Shown: positions 1-9,599 of the stretch, one piece after another
Layout: every line of letters starts with the position of its first letter
Position numbering within the stretch: position 1 is the stretch's first letter
Assembly (NCBI GenBank): GCA_964030785.1
Contig: OZ034968.1
Location: 66,613,399-66,677,398, forward strand
Origin: Siderastrea siderea
Lineage: Eukaryota > Cnidaria > Anthozoa > Scleractinia > Rhizangiidae
DNA: 64,000 bases
Direction: 5' to 3'
Notes under the pieces: generated by a model
What the model was told of the DNA's origin: nothing
What the model saw: only the letters and a program-made list of their open reading frames with translations
The model's database searches: none
Made by a program: the position numbers and the translations under genes

Positions 1-18
1 GTATTGGTAAGCGTATTA

Positions 19-500
19 TGCGCCGATCAATTCAAAAGTTCAACATCCCCCCCGGGTAACCCCCCCGGGCATTTGAACTTTTGAAGATTGGCTTGTTCAA
101 ATTCCCTCCCCTCGGGGGAAGAAAGCCGTTCAAATGCCCCACCAATTAGTACTGAACTGCCTCTCCTCAAAGACAAATTTGGTCTTCAATCAAGCACTTT
201 ACATGCCTTTCAGAGAGAGATATGCCGTAATGACACCTTCAATCTTCTTTTAAAGACCCTTTTCAAAGAGTTATTCACTAACAAAGGCGAAATTCTATCT
301 TGTAAATCCGTCAGACCCCGCAAAAACCGGAAAAATTCACAGGCCTATTACGTCAGAACAAGAGATAAATCCGGTTCAAATTCCCCACCCTTCCAACGCA
401 ACGTTCAAATTCCCCCCTCCCAGGGCACGATGCACAGTCAAATGCCCGGGGTATGCCCGGAGGGGGGGGGGATGTTGAAGTTTCGAATTGATCGGCGCAG
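19..500. mobile_element. MITE with terminal inverted repeats, TA target duplication
   Basis: The ends are inverted repeats: TGCGCCGATCAATTC at the left, and its complement ending GGCGCAG at the right, followed on each side by C-rich or G-rich runs. TA stands at 17-18 and 501-502. The other duplication copy (around 36453) has the uninterrupted site, so the boundaries come from a real empty-site comparison. The element has no transposase. A short ORF inside it shows no recognisable domain. The TA duplication suggests a Tc1/mariner-like mobiliser, which is inference. Confidence 0.85.
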
Positions 501-2434
501 TAGACTGCAGATGTGAAGGTTGGTGGTTTGACAACTGATCCCTACCATTATGTTGTTTCCTTAGACAAAGAACTTTACTCCACTTTGTCTCTCTTCACCA
601 AGGTGTATAGCATGGGTACCAGCAACATACTGCTGATGGTACCCTGTGATGGACAAGCATCCCATCCAGGGGGGAGTAGCAATACTCTCAGTTGTTTCAT
701 GCCACAGAAACTGGGATAAGCTCCTGCCATGTGGACCTCCTTGGCTCCTGCGCGACTTTACCTACCTTTACCTAATCTTTTAGGACGCTGGCCCTATCAA
801 GTTGGCTTCTGTCTCTTTGTGCTTTTGCTAATAAAACAGTTAGCAATTTTTCCACTCATTCTCGTGCTTACTTTTAACTCGGACTCATTTAACTCAAACT
901 TTCCAATAAATTATCTTAAACAAAATCCAATCATTTGGCTGTGTTTTGATGTGCACTGCAAGTACTGTGCTGTGAATAACAAGCAAGGTGGTGTTATTGT
1001 TTGTCACCTTTCTGGGTTTCTTAGACTGCAAGCAGTCTCTTTCTTCTCCTATTTTTAGCAAGAAGGAAAATAGGATGACTGCTCGTAGTCTATCGGTTTT
1101 TCAATCGATTCAATTTCTTAATGTGACTCAGCTGGTTGCATCTGGTTAGTGATTGCCGTTTTTGTGTAATTTTTTGGAATATCAGCCACCTTTGTTTCGG
1201 TTATTGCAGCCTGGTTTTAGTGCGTTTCTGTAATGACAGGATCTGTAACATTTTATTTGACCATGCAATGGGCATTATCTTGCAGTCTTTGTTACACAGA
1301 GTTCGGTTATTTGTTATTGTGGGAAGATGGAATTGCTTGTTCCTGGTTACAGATGTTTGCAACGCATAATGTAAGGGTAAAGTCTTCTGCAGTAGAAGCT
1401 CGTTATTCTTTGTAATTGCAAGTTTCATGTCCCTGGAGTTCAATATTTTTAACTTAGATACTGATTTCATATAGAACAAGTTTAAATGTCTAATAGACTT
1501 CTGAAAAAGTCCTTCATCCTATTTTATATGGCGCGGGACTTCATCGCCCGCTTAGCAGCTACGCGGCCTAAAAAGCTCGCTCCGCTTGCTTTACGGCTTT
1601 TGTGCTGTGAATCTTGTGAGGTCGACTTGTGGCAAGTCTAATTGTCAACTGTGTTTAAAATTTTCTTTTGCACTATTCTGGCACATTCAAAAAGAACTCG
1701 ATCCTCTTGAGTGTGAAATCTGCTGTCGTGTTTGTTTACATTTTGTTTCACTTGTTTTGGTTAGATATTTGATACCTTGACAGTTAAGACTTGTTACCTC
1801 GCATGGGGAGAATTCAAAATTCAACAGCTGTTGAATGCAGGCTCACTTTTCCTCACCCCATTGTTCTCGCTGGCTCGCATACTTGCACAAACAACACACT
1901 AAGTAAGCCAGCTCACAGGTTATTGTAATGGCCATTTGGCATAGTGAATTCTTTACGAAGTGAGCCTTCCAGTGAAAAAAATGGAAACTAATTATTGTTC
2001 ACAACACAGTACTTACAGTGCATGGTCAACATATGGCCAGTTTGGAGTTTGTTTTGAGTTTGCTCCAAAATAGCATCTCAAAATTAAAGCACTTTTTCTC
2101 AGGGGAGCAGTGATGGCACAGCGGCAAGAGCACTTGCCTCCCACTAATAGCCCACTTCCCAGACTCCCCATCATATGTGGGTTGTGTTTGTTGTTGATTC
2201 TCGTCCTTTTCCTCCAGGCACTCCGGTTTTCCCCTCTCCTCGGAAACTAACATCCCCAAATTCCAAGTCGATCTTGGAGGTGTTCCCAATTTGCACTCTG
2301 TGCTAAATACCGTTGAAACCTAAATAAAATGATTTTTATACTTTTTTTTCTGTGCAGATTTCAGTATTAAGAAAAACTACATTCCTTTTTGGAGCTGATT
2401 ATGTTTTTTGTTATTTTTTAATCCCTCATTGCAG
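501..2434 (+). other. Non-coding: SMIM8 intron-type sequence (copy 1)
   Basis: This corresponds to the SMIM8 intron in the second copy (37083-39260). No coding exon is seen. About 1810-1993 is an inverted-orientation relative of the element inserted at 37515-37796, recognisable by the shared stretch around CACTGGAAG and its complement. A polypyrimidine tract and AG occur just before 2355, but the sequence that follows has no usable donor and the next intron would be only about 36 bases long, so no exon is called there. Confidence 0.6.
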
Positions 2435-2578
2435 AACAAAGTGGTGATGGTTAGTGGGACTGTGGCCATCATTGGTTGTGTGTTGTTCCTGGGGTACATG
2501 AATTTAACTGGTGGTGAAAAAGGGACGGTCTCTGTATCAGTACAGAATGGGAAACCGGTGAAAAGCAAGTGGGACTGA
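2435..2578 (+). CDS. SMIM8: SMIM8 terminal coding exon (copy 1, partial gene)
   Basis: After a good acceptor (CTCATTGCAG) the exon encodes 47 residues and a stop. A hydrophobic segment beginning NKVVMVSGTVAIIGCVLFLG is the single membrane span of the small integral membrane protein SMIM8. The protein ends in KSKWD, matching the conserved SKWD end of this family. The translation is identical to the exon at 39261-39404, and the one base change noted between them is silent. The partner first exon (MASSPGK...) is not in the window for this copy. It either lies upstream of position 1 or was not duplicated. The molecular role of SMIM8 is not established. Confidence 0.85.
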   Translation, partial: NKVVMVSGTVAIIGCVLFLGYMNLTGGEKGTVSVSVQNGKPVKSKWD

Positions 2579-2888
2579 GCTGCTCATTATACGTTTTGGA
2601 ACAAAAACAAAGAAAAAGAACATCAATTGACAAGATTATCAGTACTGTATATCTTCGACCAGGAGGGTACTTGGCAAACCCTGATACAACTGTAAGAGAC
2701 TATCATGTTTTATCTCCAGTGGAAGAATCCAGTTGGCTTCTTTCTTCTCTTTCACAGTGACCTAGCTTTCCTGTAGATACAAGTGTTTTCAGGAGACAAA
2801 CTATTAAGCAGCCTTATGAGACAAGAAACAAATAAGAACTAAATTGAAATGTGTGGAAGCCACGAAGAAAAGTGATTACGGTACATGT

Positions 2889-2933
2889 CTATAAAGAGGG
2901 TGACTATAAAGAGGGTGACTATAAAGAGGGTGT
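2889..2933. repeat. 15-bp minisatellite, 3 units
   Basis: Three head-to-tail units of CTATAAAGAGGGTGA (the last ending in T). Copy 2 of the duplication has about one unit at the equivalent place (near 39717), so unit number changed after duplication. Confidence 0.85.
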
Positions 2934-3708
2934 CTAAGGGGAAGGTAAACCCGGATAGGATCGCCTATAAAGAGGTCAAAGAGAGCGTGTCTGATTGAAA
3001 GGGAAACTCGGGCAGAATCAGGCTTGGTTGATTTGCACGAAAAAATTGGAGAGTTTGAAGTCTCGGTCGTGTTCTAAAATCCCACCTAGTCAGACAAAGT
3101 CCTTGAATGGAGTGTCGACAAATGTTTCCCTTCATGCGTCGGGAAATGAAAATGCCGAGAACCGCCGGAGTAGCTACTCGTAGCTGGCAATACTACGGCG
3201 ACTTGACATTAAGTTTCCCAGAGGTAGCCCTTGACTCAAGAGAAAAACGCTTCTCACGGCGAATCTTGTCACTGGTTGGGTTTCTGGAGGGCACTAGCTT
3301 AAATGAACGCATCGCTAGACACAGAAACTGAAGCAGAAATGCACAGTTGTTTATTTTACAATCTTGTATGTAACCGACTGAAGTTTACAGTTTTGCTACG
3401 TATCAGTGCCTTTTTTGCGTGATATGTTTAATGACTAAAAGCGAAAATCAGAAAGATAAAATCTTGTTAAAAATTGACTCAATATCGGTGCTTAAAACTT
3501 AATTCAAAATGTACCTACACAACAAAATGCGGCTCAAACGGTTTATACGGCTTTCTAAAAACGGCTTAAAACGATTGACTTTTGTTCCTTCAGACTTACA
3601 GTTTTGTTTGATACTTTCACTCTTAAAATCACTGTTCAAAAAGGTCTTTCCCGAGCTTTCCTTTCGACCAAGTGTGCTTCTACGACCGCTGGGCTAGACG
3701 TTACTCAG

Positions 3709-4245
3709 TTAAACGTGTAAATTCTGCAGTGCTGCAAGAACATCTTCCAAGTTTGCTTCCTGTGGCGGGAAGTAAGTGAATCGTTGGCAAGTAAGGGTTG
3801 CGTCCACAGTAAACTGGTTTGGTGCGGTTCTAGTAGAAGTGCTGCTAAACTGGACATGGGCCACGTACTCTAAATTGGCTTGATCAAAGACCAACATCTC
3901 CATGGACTCGGCTCGCTGTTGTCCCACTGTAGTTAAGTACCCTTTGTACTTGTGATAGTCGAAGAGGCAGTCGAAAGCTTCGCGGATCCTCCCACGATCT
4001 TGCATCTGTATTCCCTGTGGCAGTGTATCACAAAGCCAAGAAGTCATATCTTCCCTCAACTTAGCTTTGGCCGTGCGCGCAAAGTCGTATATGCAACCTT
4101 TATTGAAAACAAAGGCTGGAGGAGGATAGTTATCAACAAAACCTTGGAAATGAATGTCATCGCTTTGAATTCCATTCCTTAAGAAAGCCAAATTATTGTA
4201 GTAGCTAAAACTAGGGTGTTCCACCGAGCTTACGATTGTTATCAT
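3709..4245 (-). CDS. Uncharacterised 178-aa protein (copy 1)
   Basis: An uninterrupted 178-codon ORF starting MITIVSSVEH and ending LAALQNLHV. I do not recognise the family. No signal peptide, membrane span or zinc-binding pattern is visible. It looks like a soluble mixed alpha/beta protein with a central segment rich in charged residues (RGRIREAFDCLF). A second intact copy at 40513-41049 keeps the full frame and identical length, which supports it being a real gene. It is convergent with the SMIM8 exon. Eleven residues differ between the copies, eight of them within residues about 41-69. The duplication breakpoint lies about 20 bases upstream of the ATG, so the copies probably have different promoters. 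It could alternatively be the last exon of a spliced gene. Confidence 0.6.
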   Translation of the reverse strand: MITIVSSVEHPSFSYYNNLAFLRNGIQSDDIHFQGFVDNYPPPAFVFNKGCIYDFARTAKAKLREDMTSWLCDTLPQGIQMQDRGRIREAFDCLFDYHKYKGYLTTVGQQRAESMEMLVFDQANLEYVAHVQFSSTSTRTAPNQFTVDATLTCQRFTYFPPQEANLEDVLAALQNLHV

Positions 4246-4267
4246 GTTTAAGTTTTGATTCTTTTAC

Positions 4268-4811
4268 CTCGTGCACACTGGAGTGTAAGTCTTTTTGGAC
4301 GAGCCCTTTTTCGTGGGTCTTTAGAAATCCCACTAAATCATTCGTTTGCCTATCAGTCTCCTTGACTAGATATTCTTAACCAATCACATTTCACTATCAA
4401 GACATCCTGTATTTCAGAGAATTTGGGAAACCCCTTTATTTGGCAACCTCCCGAGTACCAGGGATATTGTTGCGTCTGGTCACGTGGCCTCCTGTGACAA
4501 TCGAATCCAAAAGAGTTTTTAAACCGACAGGGAAACAAAATGAAAAACCAAGCACTACTCTAACTATCTCATCTATCTTGTGGCCTTCACATTAGTAGTT
4601 ATACAGTTGGGGGTACCAGAACATTTTAACAAAATGTTCCGTTTCCCACCAACTATATAACTACATTCCATCTGATGGTATTATTTTATGGAATCTATAT
4701 ATTTTTCCATATCATTTTCCAGACCATTTTCCATTTGATGGAATCTATATATTTTGCATGACGCTCCCAGGTTCCAGCATATGATCTCATCTGATATTTT
4801 CCATCGCGTGA
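4268..4811. other. Non-coding, AT-rich, short direct repeats
   Basis: No gene is seen. At about 4669-4755 a block containing TGGAATCTATATATTTT occurs twice in direct orientation. This leads into the Polinton-like remnant. Confidence 0.5.
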
Positions 4812-4952
4812 CTTCATACAACAGGAAGTCTTAAAATTCTCGGAAAAGCAGGAAGTCTTAAGATTATCAGAAAACAGGAAGTTTATGATGTTATCGGACT
4901 TTTCCGAAGAAATGAGTCATCAGATTTCTATTGTGATACTTGTAAGATTTAG
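4812..4952 (+). pseudogene. C-terminal remnant of a gene related to the 282-aa ORF
   Basis: The frame opens after a stop at 4809-4811 and ends SSDFYCDTCKI then TAG at 4950-4952. The last six residues, CDTCKI, and the stop are the same as in the intact ORF at 5114-5962. No ATG is present in this frame. Upstream of the shared end it contains two imperfect repeats of the peptide GSLKI, caused by DNA repeats containing CAGGAAGTCTTAA. It is best read as the truncated tail of an upstream homologue left by deletion or rearrangement. It may instead be short shared DNA at gene ends. Confidence 0.45.
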
Positions 4953-4955
4953 ACC

Positions 4956-4979
4956 AACACAGCTGTGTCGTGACGTCAT
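4956..4979 (+). other. Palindromic 3' signature, copy A
   Basis: ACACAGCTGTGT is a perfect 12-base palindrome followed by TGACGTCA, a second palindrome with the sequence of a CRE site. It sits directly after a CDTCKI stop codon. The 48-base block 4932-4979 matches 5942-5989 with three mismatches. Confidence 0.6.
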
Positions 4980-5113
4980 CACTAATAGCTATTGTGTCAA
5001 TGTCATGAGACGATCGTATGATATTTCTCGACCAATGAAAATGGACAATCTCTTGGTAAATAAGATAAGGGAAATTCACTGAACATATCATTACGAGTCA
5101 TTCAGTTAAAGCA

Positions 5114-5962
5114 ATGGCTGAAAGTGAATCCGGTATATCTAATTTGATGGAGGACATGGATTTAGAGGATATGGATACTGGCTATGAACAGGATTTTGAC
5201 GTCGAAATAATCGATGGATTTCATCATCAATACATGGCTTACATGAACGATAAGGTGAGATCATTCGCTCAGTATTGGATGCAGATGTATTCAGACTGTT
5301 GTTTACAACGTGACTATGCGATGGAATTACTGAACGATAACAAGCCTGAAGACGCCAAAGTTGTTCTTCTCAGTTTTCCAAAGACAGAAAAAGCGCCAAA
5401 TGTTCCACAACTGTTGTTCGAGACTGAAGAAACAAAACGGAAGAAGATAAAACGTTCAGCGGCTAAGGTTGAATCTGATGGCTGGTCACTTGTACGGGAA
5501 ATGAAAGATAATTACATCAGTGGACAAATGTTGCACTTTGATGTCCCCAATGTCTTTCCAGAAGGTGAAGTGAGCCTTATCGACTATGAGAAGCATTTGA
5601 AACAATGTTATGATTCTTTCAAAACGATTGACAATTATGTAGTTAAAAATGCTTTCTTGTATGGTAAGTGGCTAAGTCAAGCTTTCGACAAGTTTCAAGA
5701 AGAAAAGGCAAAACAACTAGTAAGTGGTAACTTTGACGACTGGGTCAATTCACGGTGTAAGGTTAAACAAACACGTGCACGACAACTCAGAAAGTTTTAT
5801 AAGCAATTATCGCAATACAAAAAAATTTGTAGATGCACACTACCTTTAAAATGGTTTTTGGTTAATGGTGATACTATTAGGAAGTTTTTGGAAGAACACA
5901 GAGAGGTCGCAATACCATGGACCCATGAAATAGATTGCTTTTGTGATACCTGTAAGATTTAG
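5114..5962 (+). CDS. Unrecognised 282-aa protein of a Polinton-like remnant
   Basis: An intact ORF from MAESESG to CDTCKI. The N-terminus (residues about 10-33) is strongly acidic. Residues about 108-115 are basic (KRKKIKRS), a possible nuclear signal. Residues about 195-265 contain YGKWLSQAF and a helical run ending RQLRKFYKQLSQYKK. This resembles helical segments I have seen beside protein-primed polymerases in invertebrate elements and in DUF3102-type proteins; that resemblance is from memory and weak. The C-terminus ends in a CxCDTC cysteine cluster. It is convergent with the polymerase fragment at 6060-7514, with 97 bases between stops. A preserved long frame in an otherwise broken element suggests recent insertion or retained use. 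Function unknown. Confidence 0.6.
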   Translation: MAESESGISNLMEDMDLEDMDTGYEQDFDVEIIDGFHHQYMAYMNDKVRSFAQYWMQMYSDCCLQRDYAMELLNDNKPEDAKVVLLSFPKTEKAPNVPQLLFETEETKRKKIKRSAAKVESDGWSLVREMKDNYISGQMLHFDVPNVFPEGEVSLIDYEKHLKQCYDSFKTIDNYVVKNAFLYGKWLSQAFDKFQEEKAKQLVSGNFDDWVNSRCKVKQTRARQLRKFYKQLSQYKKICRCTLPLKWFLVNGDTIRKFLEEHREVAIPWTHEIDCFCDTCKI

Positions 5963-5967
5963 ACTGA

Positions 5968-5989
5968 CACAGCTGTGTCGTGACGTCAT
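5968..5989 (+). other. Palindromic 3' signature, copy B
   Basis: This has the same ACACAGCTGTGT palindrome and TGACGTCA block as at 4956-4979, again a few bases after the CDTCKI stop. It lies between two convergent ORFs, where a transcript-end signal or a recombination site would be expected. That role is inference. Confidence 0.6.
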
Positions 5990-6059
5990 GTTGTAGTATC
6001 ATGAAAATAATGTCTCATATAATATTATAGAATGATGAGTTTAAGAAAGAAATATTATT

Positions 6060-7514
6060 TTAGTTTTTGATTGCATAATGTCCGTAAGCGAAACTATTGA
6101 TTCCATCGTTTGCTATATATCGTTTATCGTCGAAACAGCTGAGTGACACTTTATTGAGCTCGTAACTACGTATACCTAGTTGATGATTGATACTTCTGAT
6201 TGTTTTCATGGTATGATGTATTTGTTTGTTATTAATTAATACATTTTTATAATCTTCATGTTTGATGTCGTTCTTTATTGTATTTTTCTTTATTCCTTTG
6301 GCTGTTTTTCCACCTTTCTGGTTGTCTTTTATGTAACTGTACATTTTTGATCGCAAACCGATGAATTCTGTGATTGGTATTCCAGCTGCTTCATCCTTGA
6401 ATTTACCGATTACCTTCTTGTTTGTCTTATCAAAATACGGAGAGTTTTCTGGATAGTCACTGTTGTCAAATCGATCTTTGTCATTCCAAAAGTCTTGGTA
6501 CACATCTTTAGCTTCAATCTCATATGTTAGACTGTCTGTGTCTGTGATCAGTAGTCTTGCCTTATTACCATACTTTTCTGTTATGTAGTTATAATGAAAA
6601 TCATACATTAATGTCTTACTTAGATCAAGAATGCACATACCCACATATGCCGGCCTGTTTAGAGTTAGCGTTTCTTTAATCTTATGCACTGCTACTAGAT
6701 TTTCATTGAATATCTTACTGCTTACATAAGTTGGGTTAGAAGCCATCTTCAATAGTTTCTTCTCATCTGTAATAAGTCTGACATCAACACGCTTTCTTAT
6801 GTTCTCCATTGTCTTTCCAAACACTGAGTTATTCATCAGTTTGAAGAAGTCTTTTTCGAATGAATTTTTCGCTTGTGTACGTTTTTGTGTATTGAAGTCA
6901 ATATATTGTTTGAGCCATGGTGACTGATTGAATTCTAATACTCTATGCACTTTCTTTATTTTCAATCCAAGATCTAGATACAACTGTAGATTTCTATAGT
7001 GTAGAACATATTTTTCTTTATCACATAAAGTAGGGATCAGTTTGTGGACTAGTCCTGTTGATATTTTGAATTTGTTTTGTATCTTCTTACAATATCCAGA
7101 CAACATGTCATTAGTTACTTTAACCTTTTCCGGTCCTAGAGGGTAGTCGTTATGAAGATCATGCAACTCTTTGGGGTATTCTAGATCAACTTCTAGTATT
7201 AACCCTTTATTGCTGTCTTCATTATACTGAGCTAAATTGATTTTATTAATCTGCTTTTCTGTCATCCATCTGAAACCACCAGTTGGTAGGTATTGTGACA
7301 TAGCCCAACCATATAGATTATTAGCATCAAGATACATTATATACTTTGAGGGCGCCTTCTCATCGTATTCTTTCATGTACTTATTGTTTGCTTTTCCATA
7401 TCGATTTGCTATATAAGATATACCTCCTCTCATGCCTTTTTCAATGAATTGAAACATATCTATGTCTGTCATTAGTTCAAGTTGAATATTAGTCAGGAGT
7501 ACCCAACGACACAT
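6060..7514 (-). CDS. Protein-primed DNA polymerase B fragment (Polinton/Maverick type), N-truncated
   Basis: A 484-codon open frame covering the polymerase half of a viral/organellar type B DNA polymerase. Motif A is at residues about 61-72 (YLDANNLYGWAM), motif B at about 224-238 (KLMNNSVFGKTMEN) and motif C at about 324-328 (TDTDS). The three carboxylate-bearing motifs are therefore present. Full-length enzymes of this class are roughly twice as long and begin with a 3'-5' exonuclease domain. That part is absent: upstream of 7514 the sequence is unrelated non-coding DNA. The listed ATG is only the first in the remaining frame. Such polymerases copy linear elements with protein-capped ends (Polintons/adintoviruses). 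No integrase, ATPase, protease or capsid ORF is seen in the window, so this is a remnant and not an active element. Confidence 0.85.
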   Translation of the reverse strand: MCRWVLLTNIQLELMTDIDMFQFIEKGMRGGISYIANRYGKANNKYMKEYDEKAPSKYIMYLDANNLYGWAMSQYLPTGGFRWMTEKQINKINLAQYNEDSNKGLILEVDLEYPKELHDLHNDYPLGPEKVKVTNDMLSGYCKKIQNKFKISTGLVHKLIPTLCDKEKYVLHYRNLQLYLDLGLKIKKVHRVLEFNQSPWLKQYIDFNTQKRTQAKNSFEKDFFKLMNNSVFGKTMENIRKRVDVRLITDEKKLLKMASNPTYVSSKIFNENLVAVHKIKETLTLNRPAYVGMCILDLSKTLMYDFHYNYITEKYGNKARLLITDTDSLTYEIEAKDVYQDFWNDKDRFDNSDYPENSPYFDKTNKKVIGKFKDEAAGIPITEFIGLRSKMYSYIKDNQKGGKTAKGIKKNTIKNDIKHEDYKNVLINNKQIHHTMKTIRSINHQLGIRSYELNKVSLSCFDDKRYIANDGINSFAYGHYAIKN

Positions 7515-8220
7515 TTTTCAGAATTGAAGTATTATTGGCTAAAACGCTTTTTTAGTGTCCGCAAACACGTTTTGGGTTAATATTTAACTTCCGTGAGAAA
7601 AAAATATCCGCTCTTCAGTGCCAGCAAGCAGTAAATTGAACACTTGAAGATGCCAGCCAGAATTCGTGTTCGCCATCGTTTTTCCCAGCCAGAAAGAGAT
7701 TTTGTGCGAGATTTTCCCAGCAATTGTTCTTGTGACACGATTTTTGCCAGCCAGGGGATTGTTTCCGACTCACGAGAAAAACAGTAAAGTAATTTTTTCT
7801 GTTAAATCAGCATTTTCCCGTTAACATGTATTAATTAGCACTATGCATTTTACTTACCTCGATGCTTTAACACGCTGAACTCACCACGGAAAAAGTCTAC
7901 TTCCACTTCTCATGTGAGGATAGCATAAAGTCGTTGTCTTTTGTTAAACATATGTCGCTGGATAGTGCACATTTGAGTTTATGGTATTAAAGGACCACAA
8001 CTCCTTTTTCCAGTTGTTAATCTCGAGTCTTTGATTTAAGGTGGTCTTCCACAGGAAAAACGAATTTTTTTAGAACAGAACTTTGTGGGAAACTTCTATC
8101 ATCATTTTATAGGACTTCACGCCCTGACTTCAATGGGACCCTTTTCAGGTCACAGGTCATGATAGTTAACGATTAACTGGCCTACAGAAACTATGAGAGT
8201 CGCCCGGCTGTTCCTCCTCG
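7515..8220. other. Non-coding stretch
   Basis: No gene or recognisable element is seen. A GCCAGCCAG-type phrase recurs loosely around 7620-7760. Confidence 0.4.
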
Positions 8221-8256
8221 CTGATTGGCCAGAAAAATATTTTTCTGGCCAATCAG
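8221..8256. repeat. 36-bp perfect palindrome
   Basis: CTGATTGGCCAGAAAAAT is followed immediately by its exact reverse complement with no spacer. Each arm contains an ATTGG/CCAAT box, so two CCAAT motifs face each other. It could be the core of a MITE or a cruciform-prone site. Confidence 0.95.
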
Positions 8257-8459
8257 GAGGCGGGATTTCAAACGCTTCTGGAACTCGTTCGGTAAGAGTA
8301 AGTGCCCAGGGGCTCTCCCGCTCTTGTTGTAAACTTTCGCCCATGAAAATCCCGTCGTCTTGACTAGCTGCCCCTGGGTCTCCGAGGATGGTGTTATACC
8401 TACGTGTGGCGATATTACCTTATTTTTTTCTTTTAAGCTTTTTACACATTTTCCTTTAA

Positions 8460-8572
8460 CACTCCGCATTTTCTACACTCCGCATTTTCCACACTCCGCA
8501 TTTTCTACACTCCTCATTTTCCACACTCCGCGTTTTCCACACTTCGCACTCCGCACTCCGCGTTTTCCACTT
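8460..8572. repeat. 16-bp minisatellite
   Basis: About six imperfect units of ACTCCGCATTTTCYAC, degenerating at the right into shorter CACTCCG units. It lies in non-coding DNA. Confidence 0.85.
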
Positions 8573-9599
8573 AACCCAAGCTAGGTTGTCCTTTGCTTTC
8601 CCTCCCTCCCTCCCTGTATTGGTAGCTTTGACATTCCTCATCTTTTAGATTGTGAACTTGGAACTACCATTCCCGAGTAAGCAAGGAACCCTTATTTAAG
8701 ATTCTGTTATCTACTAAGAGCTGTTTCATTTATTACTGTTGTCAGCTAACCTTGTTGGGTACCATCATACCATCTGGACTATTTTCCTCACAGAAGGGCA
8801 CCCCTCTTCTGGTCAATCCAATGTTACAACCTAACGGTTCCCATAGAAATGCCCCTACTCTAGGGGAAATAGGATCTGCCTTTCCTGCCACCCAAGGTTT
8901 GCCACAACAGTCAATTCTTTCTCACTGTTTTCTTGTGTCCACCCAGCATGGGGGTTAAGTCCAAGGACACCCCCCTGTAGTGTAGCCAAGGGAATTTAAC
9001 CATAGTTACAAGCATCATCAAAGTCTGCTTCCCCCTCTATGATTTTGGTGTTATTTCCTTATAGTACAAACCGCAGGGACTCATTAAGTAATCAAAAATT
9101 ACGTAGATCATTTATTGACAACGTCGTCTATCATAGATAAAAAACAAAAACAAATTCAAATATTGTGATTACAATAATGAGTAAAAAACGTTAACTGCAT
9201 ACCTGCTGGTCAAGTATGTCACTTGACAAACAGTCTTCATGGAGTGCCGTTGATCACATCTGTAAGCCTAAAACAAAAAAAATGGTTCAATTTAAACAGT
9301 GCGAAAATAGTTGAGAGTCATCGAATGCGTAACACCTGTATCTTATCTGTTACTGTCTCTAAGTAAACAAGCTCTCAACAAATATGGAAGGAAGCGTAAC
9401 ACGTTTTTAACAACAACCAGCACGAAATTTTATAGACAATTGTGAAGACACCCGTTTCCGAAAATCGCAACACTCGATTGCATTTTGGCCAATATTCACC
9501 GTCTTGTGAACCATTTTAATAAAATGGATCGACAAACACTAAACAAATGAAGGAAAACCGAGGATGTAGTTCGACTTGCCCTAAACCAAACTTAATTGA
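8573..9599. other. Non-coding stretch with one possible minus-strand exon
   Basis: No firm gene is seen. On the minus strand 9203-9259 is bounded by a good acceptor (GTTTTAGGCTTACAG) and donor (CAG then GTATGC). It is open in one frame only (19 codons) and the product is not recognised. The rest is unremarkable. Confidence 0.3.

Larger units (their letters stand above)
1..4267 (+). repeat. Segmental duplication, copy 1 (partner 36439-41072)
   Basis: This whole stretch is repeated in the same orientation about 36.4-36.8 kb downstream, with only a few percent divergence by eye. Shared content is intron sequence of SMIM8, the SMIM8 terminal exon, and a convergent 178-codon ORF. Similarity stops at about 4267/41072, some 20 bases beyond the ATG of the 178-codon ORF. 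The left limit lies outside the window. Copy 1 has a private insertion at 19-500 and a three-unit minisatellite at 2889-2933. It lacks the insertions found in copy 2 at 36499-37082 and 37515-37796. Confidence 0.93.

Noticed and set aside
2355..2398. Segment reading ISVLRKTTFLFGADY before SMIM8 exon 2, first thought to be the upstream SMIM8 exon
   Set aside because: It would need a 36-base intron with a poor donor, and the true first exon (ending NPELFIKP) was found at 35577-35666.
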